Source: Siphonodentalium dalli (lineage: Eukaryota > Mollusca > Scaphopoda > Gadilida > Siphonodentaliidae). Taken from it: 64,000 bases of DNA. Where the stretch lies: the NCBI GenBank assembly GCA_032622095.1, contig CP136067.1, forward strand, positions 201,496,181 to 201,560,180. The letters are read 5' to 3'. The notes below the pieces were generated by a model. It ran no database searches and had not been told where the DNA came from. It was given only the letters and a program-made list of their open reading frames with translations. The translations under genes were made by a program, and so were the position numbers. Shown here piece after piece: positions 63,998-64,000 of the stretch (its first letter is position 1; every line of letters starts with the position of its first letter).

Positions 63998-64000
63998 GTA

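Overview
The window looks like AT-rich nuclear DNA of a marine-type invertebrate animal, perhaps a lophotrochozoan or an invertebrate deuterostome; the sequence does not fix the phylum. The reasons are short exons with GT/AG junctions, very long introns, a secreted PAN plus C-type-lectin gene pair, a CR1/Jockey-type LINE, decayed DNA transposons, many MITEs and many satellite or minisatellite arrays. There is no operon or prokaryotic layout, and most bases are repeats.

Host genes. (1) Two tandem paralogous lectin-like genes lie on the minus strand. Gene A has exon 1 at 44674-44989 (signal peptide plus PAN/Apple-like module), exon 2 at 28964-29158 (first half of a C-type lectin-like domain, CTLD) and exon 3 at 19836-20056 (second half, stop codon, AATAAA just after). 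Gene B has exon 1 at 16988-17291 and exon 2 at 2704-2898; its last exon should lie left of base 1. All junctions are phase 1, both middle exons are exactly 195 nt, and the upstream flanks are homologous, so this is a segmental duplication of about 27 kb. (2) A four-exon plus-strand gene at 58094-61785 encodes a von Willebrand A (vWA) domain, a Lys-rich linker and an unrecognised C-terminal domain. (3) A possible internal exon of another gene sits at 63880-63997, at the right edge.

Layout. 1-2302: 174-bp satellite with two interleaved variants. 2.7-17.3 kb: gene B, whose first intron holds a TTAA MITE, a decayed LINE reverse transcriptase and a 4.9-kb long-TIR DNA transposon carrying a broken transposase-like gene. 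18.4-19.0 kb: nested palindromes. 19.8-45 kb: gene A, with a 6-kb inverted-repeat element containing a 190-bp satellite in intron 2, and an 11.7-kb LINE locus inserted into a 17-bp minisatellite in intron 1. 45.7-57.2 kb: a second TTAA MITE family, a short retroposon with a 16-bp target duplication, long perfect palindromes, several minisatellites and an L1-type ORF1 relic. 58-62 kb: the vWA gene. 62-64 kb: mostly unassigned.

The genes share no pathway visible here. The lectin-like proteins are predicted to be secreted; the vWA protein has no signal peptide. The most distinctive material is structural: two independent TTAA-flanked MITE families, a family of paired 69-nt palindromes, two elements with 500-700-bp terminal inverted repeats, and a LINE with both reading frames open, a 2A-like motif and a YY1-like motif at its 5' end. 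Intron-exon models come from reading splice sites and frames by eye, without transcript data.
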